DNA of 64,000 bases from Arthrobacter sp. NtRootA1 (GCF_019976975.1 NZ_AP024630.1:2418001-2482000), one strand, 5' to 3'. Shown: positions 1 to 9,076, counted from the first letter of the stretch. Notes: generated from the letters alone by a model not told the origin. Program-made: numbers and translations.

Positions 1-1
1 C

Positions 2-283
2 GTTGGGCTGAGCGTGCGCACTCCGGCCCAGACCTCCGCCGAGAATCCGAACTTCGTCGGCGGCGATATTCTCACGGGCGCGAAATCACCACTGCAGTTT
101 CTCCTCGGCCCCAAGCTGAGCGCCCATCCCTACGATACCGGCGTCCCCGGCGTCTACCTGTGCTCCGCAGCAACGCCGCCCGGGCCCGGCATTCACGGCA
201 TGGGCGGATACAACTCGGCGCAACGCGCGCTCCGGTACTTGACTCACCAAGCCGCAGCGAAGATGGAGTTCTCCATAACTTGA
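2..283 (+). CDS. C-terminal part of a phytoene desaturase-like FAD/NAD(P)-dependent oxidoreductase (cut by window edge)
   Basis: The reading frame is open from base 2 and ends at TGA 281-283, so only the last ~93 residues lie in the window. They carry the C-terminal signature of phytoene dehydrogenase-like flavoproteins: an NxxGGDI stretch followed by a YLCSAATPPGPGIHGMGGYN block, which in this family lines the FAD site near the C terminus. The enzyme class is therefore clear, but the substrate is not; many actinobacterial members are not carotenoid enzymes. The true start and N-terminal Rossmann fold are upstream of the window. No downstream partner is evident because the next sequence is a regulator remnant. 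Confidence 0.7.
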   Translation, partial: VGLSVRTPAQTSAENPNFVGGDILTGAKSPLQFLLGPKLSAHPYDTGVPGVYLCSAATPPGPGIHGMGGYNSAQRALRYLTHQAAAKMEFSIT

Positions 284-315
284 CCACACCAGGATTCACG
301 CACGGTGATCAGCAG

Positions 316-492
316 ATGCGCGAGCTCGTGGCGCAAGTAGGGCGCAAGCTGCAAGAAATGGGTCCACAAATCGGCGACGACATGACAGAGCTGCTCTCAA
401 CACCTGTATTGGGATTGGATCAAGACCCCACTCGTCGAGATGCTTCATGCGAGCATCGACGGAAACGTCCGGACCCTGGGCGGGAACCGTAG
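316..492 (+). pseudogene. Frameshifted remnant of a PucR-type transcriptional regulator (N-terminal region)
   Basis: From the ATG at 316 the frame reads MRELVAQVGRKLQEM and continues to LDQDP. The neighbouring frame then continues with LVEMLHASIDGNVRTL from about base 431. Joined, this resembles the N-terminal helical region of actinobacterial PucR-family regulators, where a phrase like LxxDPxLVxMLxASIxGNVxT is typical. The break falls at the CCCC run around 427-430, so a one-base frameshift separates the halves. After RTL the similarity fades and no C-terminal HTH is visible before the next gene. I read it as a truncated, frameshifted relic; a sequencing error could explain the frameshift but not the missing C terminus. 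Confidence 0.5.
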
Positions 493-726
493 CTCCCCCC
501 GACCTGCTCGCCACCCTAAATGGCGGGCAGAAAGAGCCGACAAGGTGACCGAGCAGTGGACCTCTATGGACGACTTGCTCTGGGCGAAAACACTGCCCAG
601 GTTGACGGAAAACGACCGCAAAGTGCACCCACTGCCCTCATTGCCCAATCACCGTGCCTGCGAAAACCAAGCATCACGAACACCTTCAACGCAACATTGT
701 CTATAAAGGGAAGATGGAAGAAACCA

Positions 727-1701
727 GTGAAAGCAGCAGTCATACGTAGTTGGGGCGGTCCGGAACAATTTTCCGTCGAAACAGTGGCCGATCCGGAACC
801 CGGACCGGGCGAGGTAATCGTCGAACTTCATGCCAGCGCCCTGAACTGGCACGACGTCCTCGTCCGGCAAACCGGCCGGGGGTTCACAACCCCCAGCATT
901 CTCGGCATCGACGGGGCCGGAATCCGCCAGGATACGGGCGAGAAGACTGTCATCTTCCCAGGGCTGAATTGGGGAAAAAATGCGGCAGCGCCCGGAAAGG
1001 ATTTCTCCATCCTCGGTGACGGTACAGACGGAACCTACGCCCAACTTGTTGCAGTTCCCGTCGAAAACCTGTTCCCTATGCCCAAACACCTCTCGTGGGC
1101 CGAGGCGGCTGCGCTTCCCTGCGCGGGGCTTACCGCGTACCGGGCACTCTTTATGCGGGCTGGGTTGCGGCTGGGTGAGACCGTGTTGGTCATTGGCGCC
1201 GGCAGCGGCGTCTCCACTTTCGCCATCATGTTCGCTGCCGCCGCTGAAGCCCGTGTGCTGGCAACGTCATCGAGTCAGGACAAGCTCGACTCGGTCCGTG
1301 CCATCGGTGTGGATAAGGGATTTCTCTACACAGACCCCGACTGGGTCCAGCAGGTACTCGAAGCCACAGGCGGCGGCGTGGACGTCATCGTCAACGGTGC
1401 CGGCGCGAACCTGCGCGACGCCATGGCATGTCTGAAGCCAGGAGGACGGATTGCTGTGTTCGGCGCATCTGCAGGAAGTACAGCGAAGATCGATATCGCG
1501 GACCTCTATTGGGGACAGGTATCAGTTCTCGGTACAACACTTGGAAGCCCCGATGACTTCGGACACATGCTCGAAATGATCGACAAGTACCAGATCCGCC
1601 CGATAATCGACTCCGTCTATTCCCTGACGGAAATCGTGGAGGCACACCGCCATCTCGAATCCAGAAACCATCTCGGGAAGCTCGTCCTGAGCCTCAGATA
1701 A
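727..1701 (+). CDS. Zinc-less MDR-family oxidoreductase (quinone oxidoreductase/alcohol dehydrogenase-like)
   Basis: This 324-residue protein has the medium-chain dehydrogenase/reductase layout: an N-terminal GroES-like domain (GGPEQF..., PGPGEVIVEL, ALNWHD) followed by a Rossmann domain with the nucleotide motif VIGAGSGVS at about residues 155-163. The structural-zinc cysteine cluster is missing and the usual GHE catalytic-zinc motif reads GIDGAG, so it probably works without zinc, like quinone oxidoreductases. The start is GTG at 727, preceded by GGAAG; the open frame reaches further back to 520 but that part is not protein-like. It stands alone between degenerate sequences, so no pathway can be assigned. 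Confidence 0.8.
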   Translation: MKAAVIRSWGGPEQFSVETVADPEPGPGEVIVELHASALNWHDVLVRQTGRGFTTPSILGIDGAGIRQDTGEKTVIFPGLNWGKNAAAPGKDFSILGDGTDGTYAQLVAVPVENLFPMPKHLSWAEAAALPCAGLTAYRALFMRAGLRLGETVLVIGAGSGVSTFAIMFAAAAEARVLATSSSQDKLDSVRAIGVDKGFLYTDPDWVQQVLEATGGGVDVIVNGAGANLRDAMACLKPGGRIAVFGASAGSTAKIDIADLYWGQVSVLGTTLGSPDDFGHMLEMIDKYQIRPIIDSVYSLTEIVEAHRHLESRNHLGKLVLSLR

Positions 1702-3186
1702 GACGCTCCAAACCGCGACGGAAAATCCGAGCAATCCGTGATAGCGCCGCTCGTCCCATCCTTCCGCGGCCCAGGTCGTTCCCGTCAATAGCTGGGCGGG
1801 ATAACAGAATCTGGTCCCCAACGCGTAGTCGAAGTACTTGCCAGCGTTAGTCGCCGTTCAGGCACCCACATTGTGGGGCTCTCGCATGTAGCGAGGCTTG
1901 CTGTTGACGATAGAGCCTTGGGCGGCTTCAGCCTATGAGGCAAACCGCGCCTTCCGCGGCGTCCTTTGACGCGGGCGTGCGCTATGCCAGTTTTTCCCGG
2001 ATGATGGGGTTATTTGTTTTCCGTTCTAGGCTGTCGTAGCGGTGCCTTGGGCCGCCGCTCACTAGTTCATGGGGTGCGGTAGTGACGTGGACATGACTTA
2101 TTGGAGACTCTGTCGGATATTTCTCGTGAAAGCGTGCTCTTCCTGAGCCATGGCGTCGGCGCCCGGTTTGTACAGCCAAAGAGCATACGGCGGCATCGGC
2201 CGACCCGGGCCGGGGCCATGCCGCCTCGATCTTCAAAGTAGACACGGGGCTCACAGGCGACGCCCTCGGGTTCAGTCTGGGAGGTTGGGCCCACCGATGA
2301 TCGGCTCGATCTGTGCTGTCCTGGTCTTCGTCCCTCTCGGAGCCCTTGCCTCCTTGGACCGACAGCTCACACACCGGCGACGGCGTCAGCCCACTGCGCT
2401 GCTCTTCAAATTCGCCTCGGCTTGGACAGGTTTACCGCACGATGTCAGCACCAACAGCAGAGCGGCGAACAACACCGACAGGAGATGCTGTGGTCGTCCT
2501 TGTCGCCGCATACTGGCCACCTGCAACCGGTAGATCGTGACCAACTGTATACGCCGAGTCTGCAACGGCGTCTAGAGCGTGTGGCGCCATTTAGAAGGCA
2601 GACCAGAGCCGCCTATACCAGCCTTGCGGCAAGCTGTGTCTTGGTCGCTGCGTCCAGAGTAGGCGCGTTGCCCGACTCAATCTTTGGGGGAATGTGTGCC
2701 AGCCCGTTCAGTGCGGCGTCCCGTTTCTGCAAGGAATGTGAAGGCGCTCCACGGCCTCGAAACCAATCGGCACTCCTGCCTGTGTCGGGCAGCAAACGAG
2801 GACTGACGCTTCTGTTCCGCTCGGAACACAGCGTGTCCGTCAGAGGACAGGCATGCCAATTCTTGGCGGGTTGCTTTTTGATCTTCCGGCGGATGGCCAA
2901 CAAATTCTGTTGCCGTCTATTCGGTGCCGTCCAGAACGCTTTCTGCCAGATACAAGGTGCCTCCTCGCGTATTGGTAAGTGAAACGGACCGTTGTGAGAA
3001 CCTATGCAGCGCTCCACCGGTCGCCGCGCGAGCGGTGTCGCCTCGCGAGGCCGTACAGGTCACCACACTGGGCACTATGGGTCTCGGTTCCGCATCCGTA
3101 CCCTGCGGTCCTGATCCGAATCGGATCTCAAAATGTCACGGACCCGCTGGTATCGCCCTGCGGGCCCAGACGGAACTTCGCGACTG
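1702..3186. other. 1.5 kb without a recognisable gene
   Basis: Several open frames of 60-190 codons cross this stretch on both strands, but none shows a known domain, a good ribosome-binding site or family-like composition; many are rich in Arg, Pro and Ser as expected of chance frames in GC-rich DNA. On the minus strand around 1750-1855 a frame reads YFDYALGTRFCYPAQLL and looks more protein-like than the rest; it may be the relic of a gene I cannot name. The region together with the PucR relic looks like decayed DNA at the border of the catabolic island. Confidence 0.5.
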
Positions 3187-3975
3187 CTACTTCGAGCTGG
3201 GTCGTCCGGGGATATGGCTAAGAATGGACTTGGAGAAGCCGCCATCGACACAGATGTCTTGCCCTGTGACGTAACCCGAGAGAGGACTTACGAGGAATTC
3301 GATCACGTTGGCGATGTCTATTGGTTCTCCGATCCTTGCCAGCGGAATGATGTCTTCCCTTGCCTTCTTGATTTGGGGATCTTCGTACATTTTTTCCGTC
3401 ATCCGTGTTTGAGTCATGCCTGGGGAAACCACATTGACACGGATGCCGTCGGGCGCCCATTCCAAGGCAAGTGTCTGGGCCAGCATGGTCAAGGCAGCTT
3501 TGGTTGGGCTGTAAGCGCCTGACCCGGCATGTGGCATCTGCCCTGACATTGAGGAGGTGAAACACGCGGCTCCCTGGCTGCTTTTCAGGTGTGGGTAGCT
3601 TGCCTTGGCAAGAAGCCAGGGTCCACGGAGGTTAATCGAGAACATTGCGTCCCAGTCCTCAAGGGAGACGTCGCACATGGCGCCGGGGTTAGCAACGCCG
3701 GCATTGGCTACCAAGGCGTCCAAGCCGCCGAATTCTGCGATGGCAGTTTCCACGAGTTGACGTGGCACGTCGGGGTCGCCGAGGTCTCCCGCTAGTGAGA
3801 TAGCGGTACCGCCCAACGACTCGATCGAGCGTACAACTTCGTCTTGGTTGCTGTTCGTTTCGTGGCCGCATACGGCGATCATCGGGCGATCGCCTCGAGC
3901 CAGGGCCGCTTCTGCAAGCCTCAGGGACGCAGCCGCACCGATTCCACTACTTCCGCCACTGACCAAAGCCCTCAT
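3187..3975 (-). CDS. SDR-family NAD(P)-dependent oxidoreductase
   Basis: Classical short-chain dehydrogenase of 262 residues. The cofactor loop is SGGSSGIG at residues 6-13, NAG sits at 91-93, and the catalytic set is a serine in TSSMSG (about 141-144) with Y155 and K159 of YSPTK. The C terminus has the usual SGYVTGQDICVDGG block. ATG at 3975 is preceded by AGGAG at suitable distance. It is followed upstream (on the minus strand) by a TIM-barrel isomerase-like gene and an MHS-type carrier in the same direction, suggesting a co-transcribed uptake/oxidation set. Substrate is unknown; by context a sugar, polyol or sugar lactone. Confidence 0.85.
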   Translation of the reverse strand: MRALVSGGSSGIGAAASLRLAEAALARGDRPMIAVCGHETNSNQDEVVRSIESLGGTAISLAGDLGDPDVPRQLVETAIAEFGGLDALVANAGVANPGAMCDVSLEDWDAMFSINLRGPWLLAKASYPHLKSSQGAACFTSSMSGQMPHAGSGAYSPTKAALTMLAQTLALEWAPDGIRVNVVSPGMTQTRMTEKMYEDPQIKKAREDIIPLARIGEPIDIANVIEFLVSPLSGYVTGQDICVDGGFSKSILSHIPGRPSSK

Positions 3976-4084
3976 TACACAAACTCCTCTTTAAGGTTGA
4001 TTAGCATTGAAAATTGATTTTCAATAACGCCGTTCAGCTGATGATCGGAAAATCTTTTTGGAGCAGGATGCCCTCCAGCCGGAG

Positions 4085-4906
4085 CTAGCCTTCGAGTTCC
4101 CAGCCGTGGTTCTTGAGGTCTTGCATCGCCTTCGCAAATTCTTGTACGGGCTTTTCCTCGCGGATGATCTCAAGTACGACGTTGTTGACTCCGCAGGTGT
4201 CCCTGACGACGCTGCCCAGCCCGTCCCAGTCGATGACGCCTGTGCCGATAGGGTCGTGACCCCAAGTATCCGTGCCGGTATCGGAAATATGCACGAGTCC
4301 TATGGATTCGTGGTGCTCACGAAGACTGGCCACGGGATCCTCTTCGATGTATGCGGCATTCGCCACGTCGTAGACGATCTTGACTGACGGGTCGTTAATT
4401 GTGCTGACAACACCTGCCAGGTCTTGAATGGTGGGGGTGAAGCAATACGGTGTGTTTTCAAAGAGCAGTCGTGTGCCACCCTGCTTGGCCAGTGGGATGA
4501 GACTTTCCAGGCTCTCGTACATCCATCCGTAGGTGTTTTCAAGTGAGGGTGAAATCATCGGGCGGCGCGTGCCGGGTGATATGACAACCTCGGGTACGCC
4601 CCAGTCGGCAGCCAGCTCAATCACTGACTTGATGTGATCAAAGCTTTTGCGACGCATGTTGGCGCCGGGGCTGGCCAGGTTAACGTCATATCCGCCAGCG
4701 TTCAAGGACCTGATTTTGGCGCCGTATTGGTTCAGTCTTGCTTTGATTGCCGTGCGCTCGGACTCTGGTAGTTCATCCGGCCAGCAGTGCGGAGAGCTGA
4801 CTGGAACTTCGAACGTTTTGTACCCATTGTCGACAAGTTCGGCTATCGCATCGATTGCCTTCGCTGACCAAAGATATGAAAACGTATTTATAATCATGCT
4901 GTTCAC
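4085..4906 (-). CDS. Sugar phosphate isomerase/epimerase-family TIM-barrel protein
   Basis: The 273-residue protein fits the xylose isomerase-like/AP-endonuclease-2 TIM-barrel family. Typical barrel-end motifs are present: LLFENTPY (metal-binding Glu region), KIVYDVANAAY, and GLVHISDTG with a later IGTGVIDW. Members epimerise or isomerise sugars, or act as dehydratases, eliminases or decarboxylases on keto-sugars. The chosen start is GTG at 4906, with an AGAGGA stretch upstream; an ATG three codons in (4897) is an alternative. It lies between the MHS carrier and the SDR on the same strand, so it probably processes the SDR's substrate or product. Confidence 0.8.
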   Translation of the reverse strand: MNSMIINTFSYLWSAKAIDAIAELVDNGYKTFEVPVSSPHCWPDELPESERTAIKARLNQYGAKIRSLNAGGYDVNLASPGANMRRKSFDHIKSVIELAADWGVPEVVISPGTRRPMISPSLENTYGWMYESLESLIPLAKQGGTRLLFENTPYCFTPTIQDLAGVVSTINDPSVKIVYDVANAAYIEEDPVASLREHHESIGLVHISDTGTDTWGHDPIGTGVIDWDGLGSVVRDTCGVNNVVLEIIREEKPVQEFAKAMQDLKNHGWELEG

Positions 4907-5012
4907 GTCGTAAAAGTCCTCTCAGTTCCGGCGCCATGTAGAAGAAGGCTTCCCTTCATAACGCACTATGAAATTTGCGCTGCGACCGAGCCGCCACAAC
5001 TCCGCCGACCGT

Positions 5013-6449
5013 CTATTTGGAGTGCGTGGATACGTCGACCATCGACGTCGTGCCTGAAACCCGCTGCTTGCCTTCGAGTACCTCGGGGTCAGCCAGTGCC
5101 ACCGTGGAGCGGTCGCCGCGGTTGCCGGTCTCCGGCAGCGTGAAGTAGGCGACGAGGCAGAGGCCAACGACGACGATCATGTAGACCGCGACGAGCATCG
5201 GCTGCCCGGCACCGACGAATGCGGCGGCGATCAGCGGCGCAGTACCACCGAAGACGGCAATCACGATCTGGTGCGCGAAGCCGATGCCTGATACACGGAC
5301 GGATGCCGGAAACAGTTCGGCCTGGATGGTTGGATACACCGACTGCCAGATACCGAGAACTACCCACCCGGACGCCGATACCAGGACGTATACCCAGAAG
5401 CCCGGCTGGTTGAGCAGTAGGAGCAAGGGGTAGAAGAGAACGATCATGCCGATGGCGCCGATGATCGGGAAGATTTTGCGTCGGCCGAGTCGATCAGAGA
5501 GCGCGCCGCAGACAGGCACGATGATCACGAGCAAGGCGAGCCCGATGACGCTCCCGGCCAGGGTGGAGGCCAGGTCCCGCCCGGAGGTCAGCTTGGCGTA
5601 AGTGGGAAGGAACGTCGCCCAGGTGTAGTAGGCCACAGCCGGCGCCGAGAGGGCCGCTGCCTGAAGCAGCGCCTTCGGGTGTTCGCGAAGCAGGTCCATC
5701 AGGCGGGCTGCAGCGGACTTCTGATCGACGAGGGCCTCGGCCTCAAACTCGGGGGTTTCTTCTGCCCGCGCCCTCAGGATTAGGCCGACGATGCCGAGGA
5801 AGCCTCCCACGACGAATGGGATGCGCCAACCCCAGGCGGCGAGGTCGGCGGTCGAGAAGGATGATGTCACCATTGCTGCGGCGCCGGTCGCGGCGAGGGT
5901 CGCGAGGCCGCTCGCCATGTTGGTGAAGGAGCCGAACAGACCCCTCCGGTTCGCAGGAGCGTGTTCGACCATGAATGCGATGGCGCTCTGTCCCTCGCTG
6001 CCGGCCGAGATGCCTTGGAGGATGCGAGCAACCAGAAACAGGACCGGCGCTGCGTAGCCGATGGTCGCAAACGAAGGCGTGAGGCCGATGAGGAGCGAGC
6101 CGAGCGCCATCCCGGAGATGGACAGCGTAAGAATGACCCGGCGGCCGAAGCGGTCGGCCAAAGGAGAGATGATGATGCCGCTCAGAGGCCGTACAACGAA
6201 CCCGACGGCGTAAGTGAGGAGTGCGGCGATCAGGGAGGCGAACGGGGAATCGCTTGGGAATATCTGCGACGAGAATACTGCCGCGAGCAGCCCGTAAATG
6301 TACCAGTCGTACCACTCAACGAAGTGGCCGATCGTGCCTGCCACCATGTTCAGGGTGCGGCGCGGATGCGTAGACGTTTCGGGACGTCCCGAAGTGTCGG
6401 GACGTCCCGAAGTGTCGGGACTCCCGACGGCTTCTTTTGAGGTCTTCAT
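5013..6449 (-). CDS. MFS transporter, metabolite:H+ symporter (MHS/ProP-like) type
   Basis: About 478 residues with twelve hydrophobic segments. The MFS loop motif LADRFGRR follows TM2, with DRLGRRK as its counterpart in the second half, and FVEWYDWYIYG at the first helix is typical of the metabolite:H+ symporter branch (shikimate, alpha-ketoglutarate and betaine carriers). The start is set at the ATG at 6449 because GGAGAG lies six bases before it; an ATG four codons earlier has no such site. The cytoplasmic N terminus contains a short tandem peptide repeat (SGRPDT/SGRPET) encoded by palindromic DNA repeats. A LacI-type operator and promoter lie about 200 bases upstream, so import is probably induced with the rest of the island. 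Substrate unknown, likely an acidic sugar derivative. Confidence 0.85.
   Translation of the reverse strand: MKTSKEAVGSPDTSGRPDTSGRPETSTHPRRTLNMVAGTIGHFVEWYDWYIYGLLAAVFSSQIFPSDSPFASLIAALLTYAVGFVVRPLSGIIISPLADRFGRRVILTLSISGMALGSLLIGLTPSFATIGYAAPVLFLVARILQGISAGSEGQSAIAFMVEHAPANRRGLFGSFTNMASGLATLAATGAAAMVTSSFSTADLAAWGWRIPFVVGGFLGIVGLILRARAEETPEFEAEALVDQKSAAARLMDLLREHPKALLQAAALSAPAVAYYTWATFLPTYAKLTSGRDLASTLAGSVIGLALLVIIVPVCGALSDRLGRRKIFPIIGAIGMIVLFYPLLLLLNQPGFWVYVLVSASGWVVLGIWQSVYPTIQAELFPASVRVSGIGFAHQIVIAVFGGTAPLIAAAFVGAGQPMLVAVYMIVVVGLCLVAYFTLPETGNRGDRSTVALADPEVLEGKQRVSGTTSMVDVSTHSK
6379..6427. repeat. Tandem 18-base repeat made of perfect 14-base palindromes inside the MFS gene
   Basis: Two identical 18-base units (6379-6396 and 6397-6414) and a partial third (6415-6427) lie in the 5' coding region of the MFS gene. 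Each full unit contains TCGGGACGTCCCGA, which is its own reverse complement. The unit length is a multiple of three, so the repeat adds six-residue copies (SGRPDT-like) without shifting frame. Confidence 0.9.
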
Positions 6450-6638
6450 TGAACTCTCCATGTTTTCACGTTTGGCGCTGTGGTTATGGTGCTTGTTCTG
6501 GGCACCTGGTGTGCGGGGCAGGGCCGCCTGTAAATGGGTCCGACCGGATACCGGATGCCGAGAGCGGCGGTCGGTGCGGCGCAGGGGGCGCTGCTTGCTT
6601 TATAGCGGAAATCTTTCAAAGACCTCCAGGTCCCCGAA

Positions 6639-6699
6639 TGAGATCGGTTGCTGAGATCGGTTGCATTCAACGATACGGATGGGGTGTGATGCTTGTCAA
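6639..6699 (-). promoter_or_regulatory. Promoter with tandem LacI-type operators upstream of the MHS transporter
   Basis: Reading the minus strand, TTGACA (6694-6699) and TATCGT (6670-6675) are separated by 18 bases and are followed after four bases by two abutting copies of the operator TGCAACCGATCTCA (plus-strand TGAGATCGGTTGC at 6639-6651 and 6652-6664). The operator is an imperfect palindrome around a central CG, as is usual for LacI-family regulators. A repressor bound here would block transcription start for the transporter gene. Confidence 0.7.
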
Positions 6700-6757
6700 T
6701 GCCCGTTCCCTCCGCATCATCCAAGCCAATGCCACTGATACCCCACCCGCGGCCGCA

Positions 6758-7300
6758 TCAATCGACGGGAAGGGGAGCCTCGTTATTGAGGTCCTGAAAC
6801 TGGACTCCGGACCAGGCGCATTCGAGGCTGCCATAAGTGGCCCAGTAGTCATCCCAGTGTGCAAGCTTCCACTGGTCGCGCTCAAGGCCACGGCGGGTGA
6901 GCCGCGAACGCAGAACGTCCTGCGGCACCCGGACCCGTATCACTGTGATCTCGGGGGAGGGCCAGTTGAAGTCGGTGGCCGCCCGGGTCAGATAGTTCGG
7001 GTCGCCAAAATAGGCCCCGAAGGGGGCATCGAGGACTACGGAGCGGCCGAGGCGCAGGTTTACTCCTGCCACATCCATGAGAGTCTCGTACTCAAGGGGC
7101 AGCAGGTTGGCGCGATAGTAGTCATTGGACTCACGGTCGGTTGGGTCATGCCCCGTGGCAGTCAGTGCGAACTCGACAAAACGGCCGCTCACCCGGTCCT
7201 TGTCAAGGTATGCCGCCTTATGCTTCTCAGCCGTTTGTTGGGCAATCGTCGTTTTTCCTGAGCCGGCCGGTCCAATGACGATGAAGACTTCCGGGGACAT
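6758..7300 (-). CDS. Small P-loop kinase-like NTPase
   Basis: A 180-residue protein beginning MSPEVFIVIGPAGSGKT, with the Walker A GPAGSGKT at residues 10-17; the fold class is that of small-molecule kinases of the AAA/gluconate kinase-shikimate kinase type. A longer frame exists, but the ATG at 7300 overlaps the stop codon of the upstream aldolase gene (TAATG), which indicates translational coupling and fixes the start. Pairing with a KDPG-type aldolase suggests phosphorylation of a keto-deoxy sugar acid or its precursor, but the family does not match known KDG kinases (PfkB type), so the substrate is open. Confidence 0.65.
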   Translation of the reverse strand: MSPEVFIVIGPAGSGKTTIAQQTAEKHKAAYLDKDRVSGRFVEFALTATGHDPTDRESNDYYRANLLPLEYETLMDVAGVNLRLGRSVVLDAPFGAYFGDPNYLTRAATDFNWPSPEITVIRVRVPQDVLRSRLTRRGLERDQWKLAHWDDYWATYGSLECAWSGVQFQDLNNEAPLPVD

Positions 7301-7947
7301 TATCGGCGGGCCTCTGCTACTGCGGCGAGGAAAGACCGGGCTGCTTCGGTGACGCGGGTAAAGTCGCCGTCCGGCTGCCATGCCTTTGTCACGTAGCTGC
7401 CCACGCCGACCCCTGCCACACCTGCGGCGAACCATTCGCCCACATTTTCCAGCGTTACACCACCTGCGGGCATGATGGGCAGATGTGCCAGTGGTGCCAG
7501 AACTGCCTTCGCATAGGCCACCCCGCCGGCTTCGGTGGGGAAGAGCTTGAGGATGTCAGCGCCTGCCTCAGCGGACTCGACGAATTCCGTCGGCGTGTAC
7601 GCTCCGCTGATTGTTGGTACCTGGTACCGGTTTGCTGTGCGGATCATCGCGGGGTTCAGCTGGGGGCTGACCAGGAACTCGGCGCCGGCGCGAATGCACT
7701 CGTACGCGGAGTGTTCATCGAGCACAGTCCCCGCCCCGACGGCCACGCCGCTTGGTCCGTGCTTTGCTGCCAGGCGGCGGATCACGTCTACGGCGCCGGG
7801 AATCGAAAGGGTGATTTCCAGTGCCCGGAAGCCTCCCTCGATGGCAGCCTCCGCGACCTTTTCGGCGATTTCGGCGCTCTCAAGCCGAACGATGAGGACG
7901 GCCCCGGACTCATCGATGGTCTGCAGGGTGCGAAGTTTCTTATACAT
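7300..7947 (-). CDS. eda: KDPG/KDPGal-type aldolase (class I, Eda family)
   Basis: A 215-residue class I aldolase of the 2-keto-3-deoxy-6-phosphogluconate family. The Schiff-base lysine is in DILKLFP (K134), the general acid/base glutamate in ALEITL (E44), and GAGTVL and PAGGV build the phosphate-binding side. It would cleave a 2-keto-3-deoxy sugar-acid phosphate to pyruvate plus an aldehyde such as glyceraldehyde 3-phosphate. ATG at 7947 has AGAGAGG at the right distance, whereas the ATG ten codons upstream has none. It shares its upstream region with the divergent Gfo/Idh operon, where tandem operators lie. Whether the substrate is the gluconate or galactonate form, or another isomer, cannot be read from sequence. 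Confidence 0.85.
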   Translation of the reverse strand: MYKKLRTLQTIDESGAVLIVRLESAEIAEKVAEAAIEGGFRALEITLSIPGAVDVIRRLAAKHGPSGVAVGAGTVLDEHSAYECIRAGAEFLVSPQLNPAMIRTANRYQVPTISGAYTPTEFVESAEAGADILKLFPTEAGGVAYAKAVLAPLAHLPIMPAGGVTLENVGEWFAAGVAGVGVGSYVTKAWQPDGDFTRVTEAARSFLAAVAEARR

Positions 7948-8012
7948 GGTGGCCTCTCTCTGGCCGGGTGACGTCATTCTCTTGAGCCAACCCCGGCTCT
8001 ATTGATGTTTCG

Positions 8013-8081
8013 TTGACAAACTCTCCCACCATCCATAGTGTTATTGCAACCGATCTCAGCAACCGATCTCATACAAGGGGG
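8013..8081 (+). promoter_or_regulatory. Promoter with tandem LacI-type operators and ribosome-binding site for the Gfo/Idh operon
   Basis: TTGACA (8013-8018) and TAGTGT (8036-8041) are spaced by 17 bases. Four bases on, two overlapping copies of TGCAACCGATCTCA occupy 8045-8071. A strong AAGGGGG (about 8075-8081) then precedes the TTG start at 8090. The arrangement copies the one at 6639-6699 and 19568-19657. The operators also lie upstream of the divergent eda-kinase pair and may control it. Confidence 0.75.
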
Positions 8082-8089
8082 TATCGCGG

Positions 8090-9076
8090 TTGACTCATGT
8101 ACGAACAATCATTCTCGGCGCTTCCCATTGGCATGTGCCGCTCTGCGCACAGGCCATGGCCGAAGAACACGAAGTCATCGCAGTAGGCGACGATGATGTC
8201 TCCCGTGTGCAGGTAAAGAGACTGGCCGACGGCTGGGGAGCGCCGGTTGAAGCTGACTGGCGGAAACTGGTGGATTTGCCCGACGTCGGGCTCGCATATG
8301 TGTTTGGTCCCCACGAGGGAATGGCAGAAAAGTGCATGGCCTTGATCGAGCGGGGCATTCCATTTGTGGTGGAAAAGCCATTGGGCACTTCGCTTGGCGA
8401 GCTTTCCACCGTGCGCCAAGCTGCCGAAGCAGCTGGTGTACCGGCCACTGTGCCCCTCGTCCAGCGCGGCGGACCCACAGAGAAGTGGTTGGCCAAGGCC
8501 GGCAGGCCCACCTACCAGCGAGCCTCATTCATTGCTGGCCCTCCGGGCCGGTATCTCGACAATGCCAATCCGTGGATGCTGGACCCGGTCAAGGCCGGGG
8601 GAGGCTGCCTCGCAAACCTGGGCCCGCATTTTGTTGACCTGTTCCTCAGAGGGTGCGAGGAGTCTGCAGCGCAGGTGGATTCCCGACTCTCATCGGTTCT
8701 TCACGGCCAAGCTATCGAGGACCATGCCAGCCTGATCATCACCACGCCGGAAGGACGCGAAGCGATTGTGGAGGTGGGCTACGCATTCCCTGGTTCGCCG
8801 CTGAAGCGGTATTGCAGCTTTACGTCCGTCGGTGACACTGGATTCGCCACCGTTGATTCCGATGGCACAGCTACTTTCACGGCCTTGGACGGAACCACGG
8901 ACGTCGACAAGATCAACGTGGACAGCGACCCTCTCTACGATCCATTTGTGCGCAGCGTCGCCCGGACACTGGAAGATGGATTCCGGGGCCTGCCAACGCT
9001 GGCCCAACTCGAAGATGTCATGCGCCCCATTTGGCAGGCCTATGACGACCAGCACGGAGGAAGAGAACATGCCTGA
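8090..9076 (+). CDS. Gfo/Idh/MocA-family oxidoreductase
   Basis: A 328-residue two-domain dehydrogenase of the glucose-fructose oxidoreductase/inositol dehydrogenase family. The N-terminal Rossmann part starts IILGASHWHVP, an unusual variant of the GxGxxG nucleotide loop, and FVVEKPLG near residue 93 is the conserved EKP block whose lysine is catalytic in the family; GGGCLANLGPHFVDL is the conserved histidine helix of the C-terminal domain. TTG at 8090 with AAGGGGG upstream is the only well-placed start. It leads an operon with a LacI regulator and further sugar enzymes. The atypical nucleotide loop could mean reduced cofactor binding or a non-redox role. Confidence 0.8.
   Translation: MTHVRTIILGASHWHVPLCAQAMAEEHEVIAVGDDDVSRVQVKRLADGWGAPVEADWRKLVDLPDVGLAYVFGPHEGMAEKCMALIERGIPFVVEKPLGTSLGELSTVRQAAEAAGVPATVPLVQRGGPTEKWLAKAGRPTYQRASFIAGPPGRYLDNANPWMLDPVKAGGGCLANLGPHFVDLFLRGCEESAAQVDSRLSSVLHGQAIEDHASLIITTPEGREAIVEVGYAFPGSPLKRYCSFTSVGDTGFATVDSDGTATFTALDGTTDVDKINVDSDPLYDPFVRSVARTLEDGFRGLPTLAQLEDVMRPIWQAYDDQHGGREHA

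Noticed and set aside
2422..2982. 186-codon frame and its minus-strand counterpart in the gene-poor region
   Set aside because: No similarity, no ribosome-binding site; cysteine- and serine-rich composition suggests chance.
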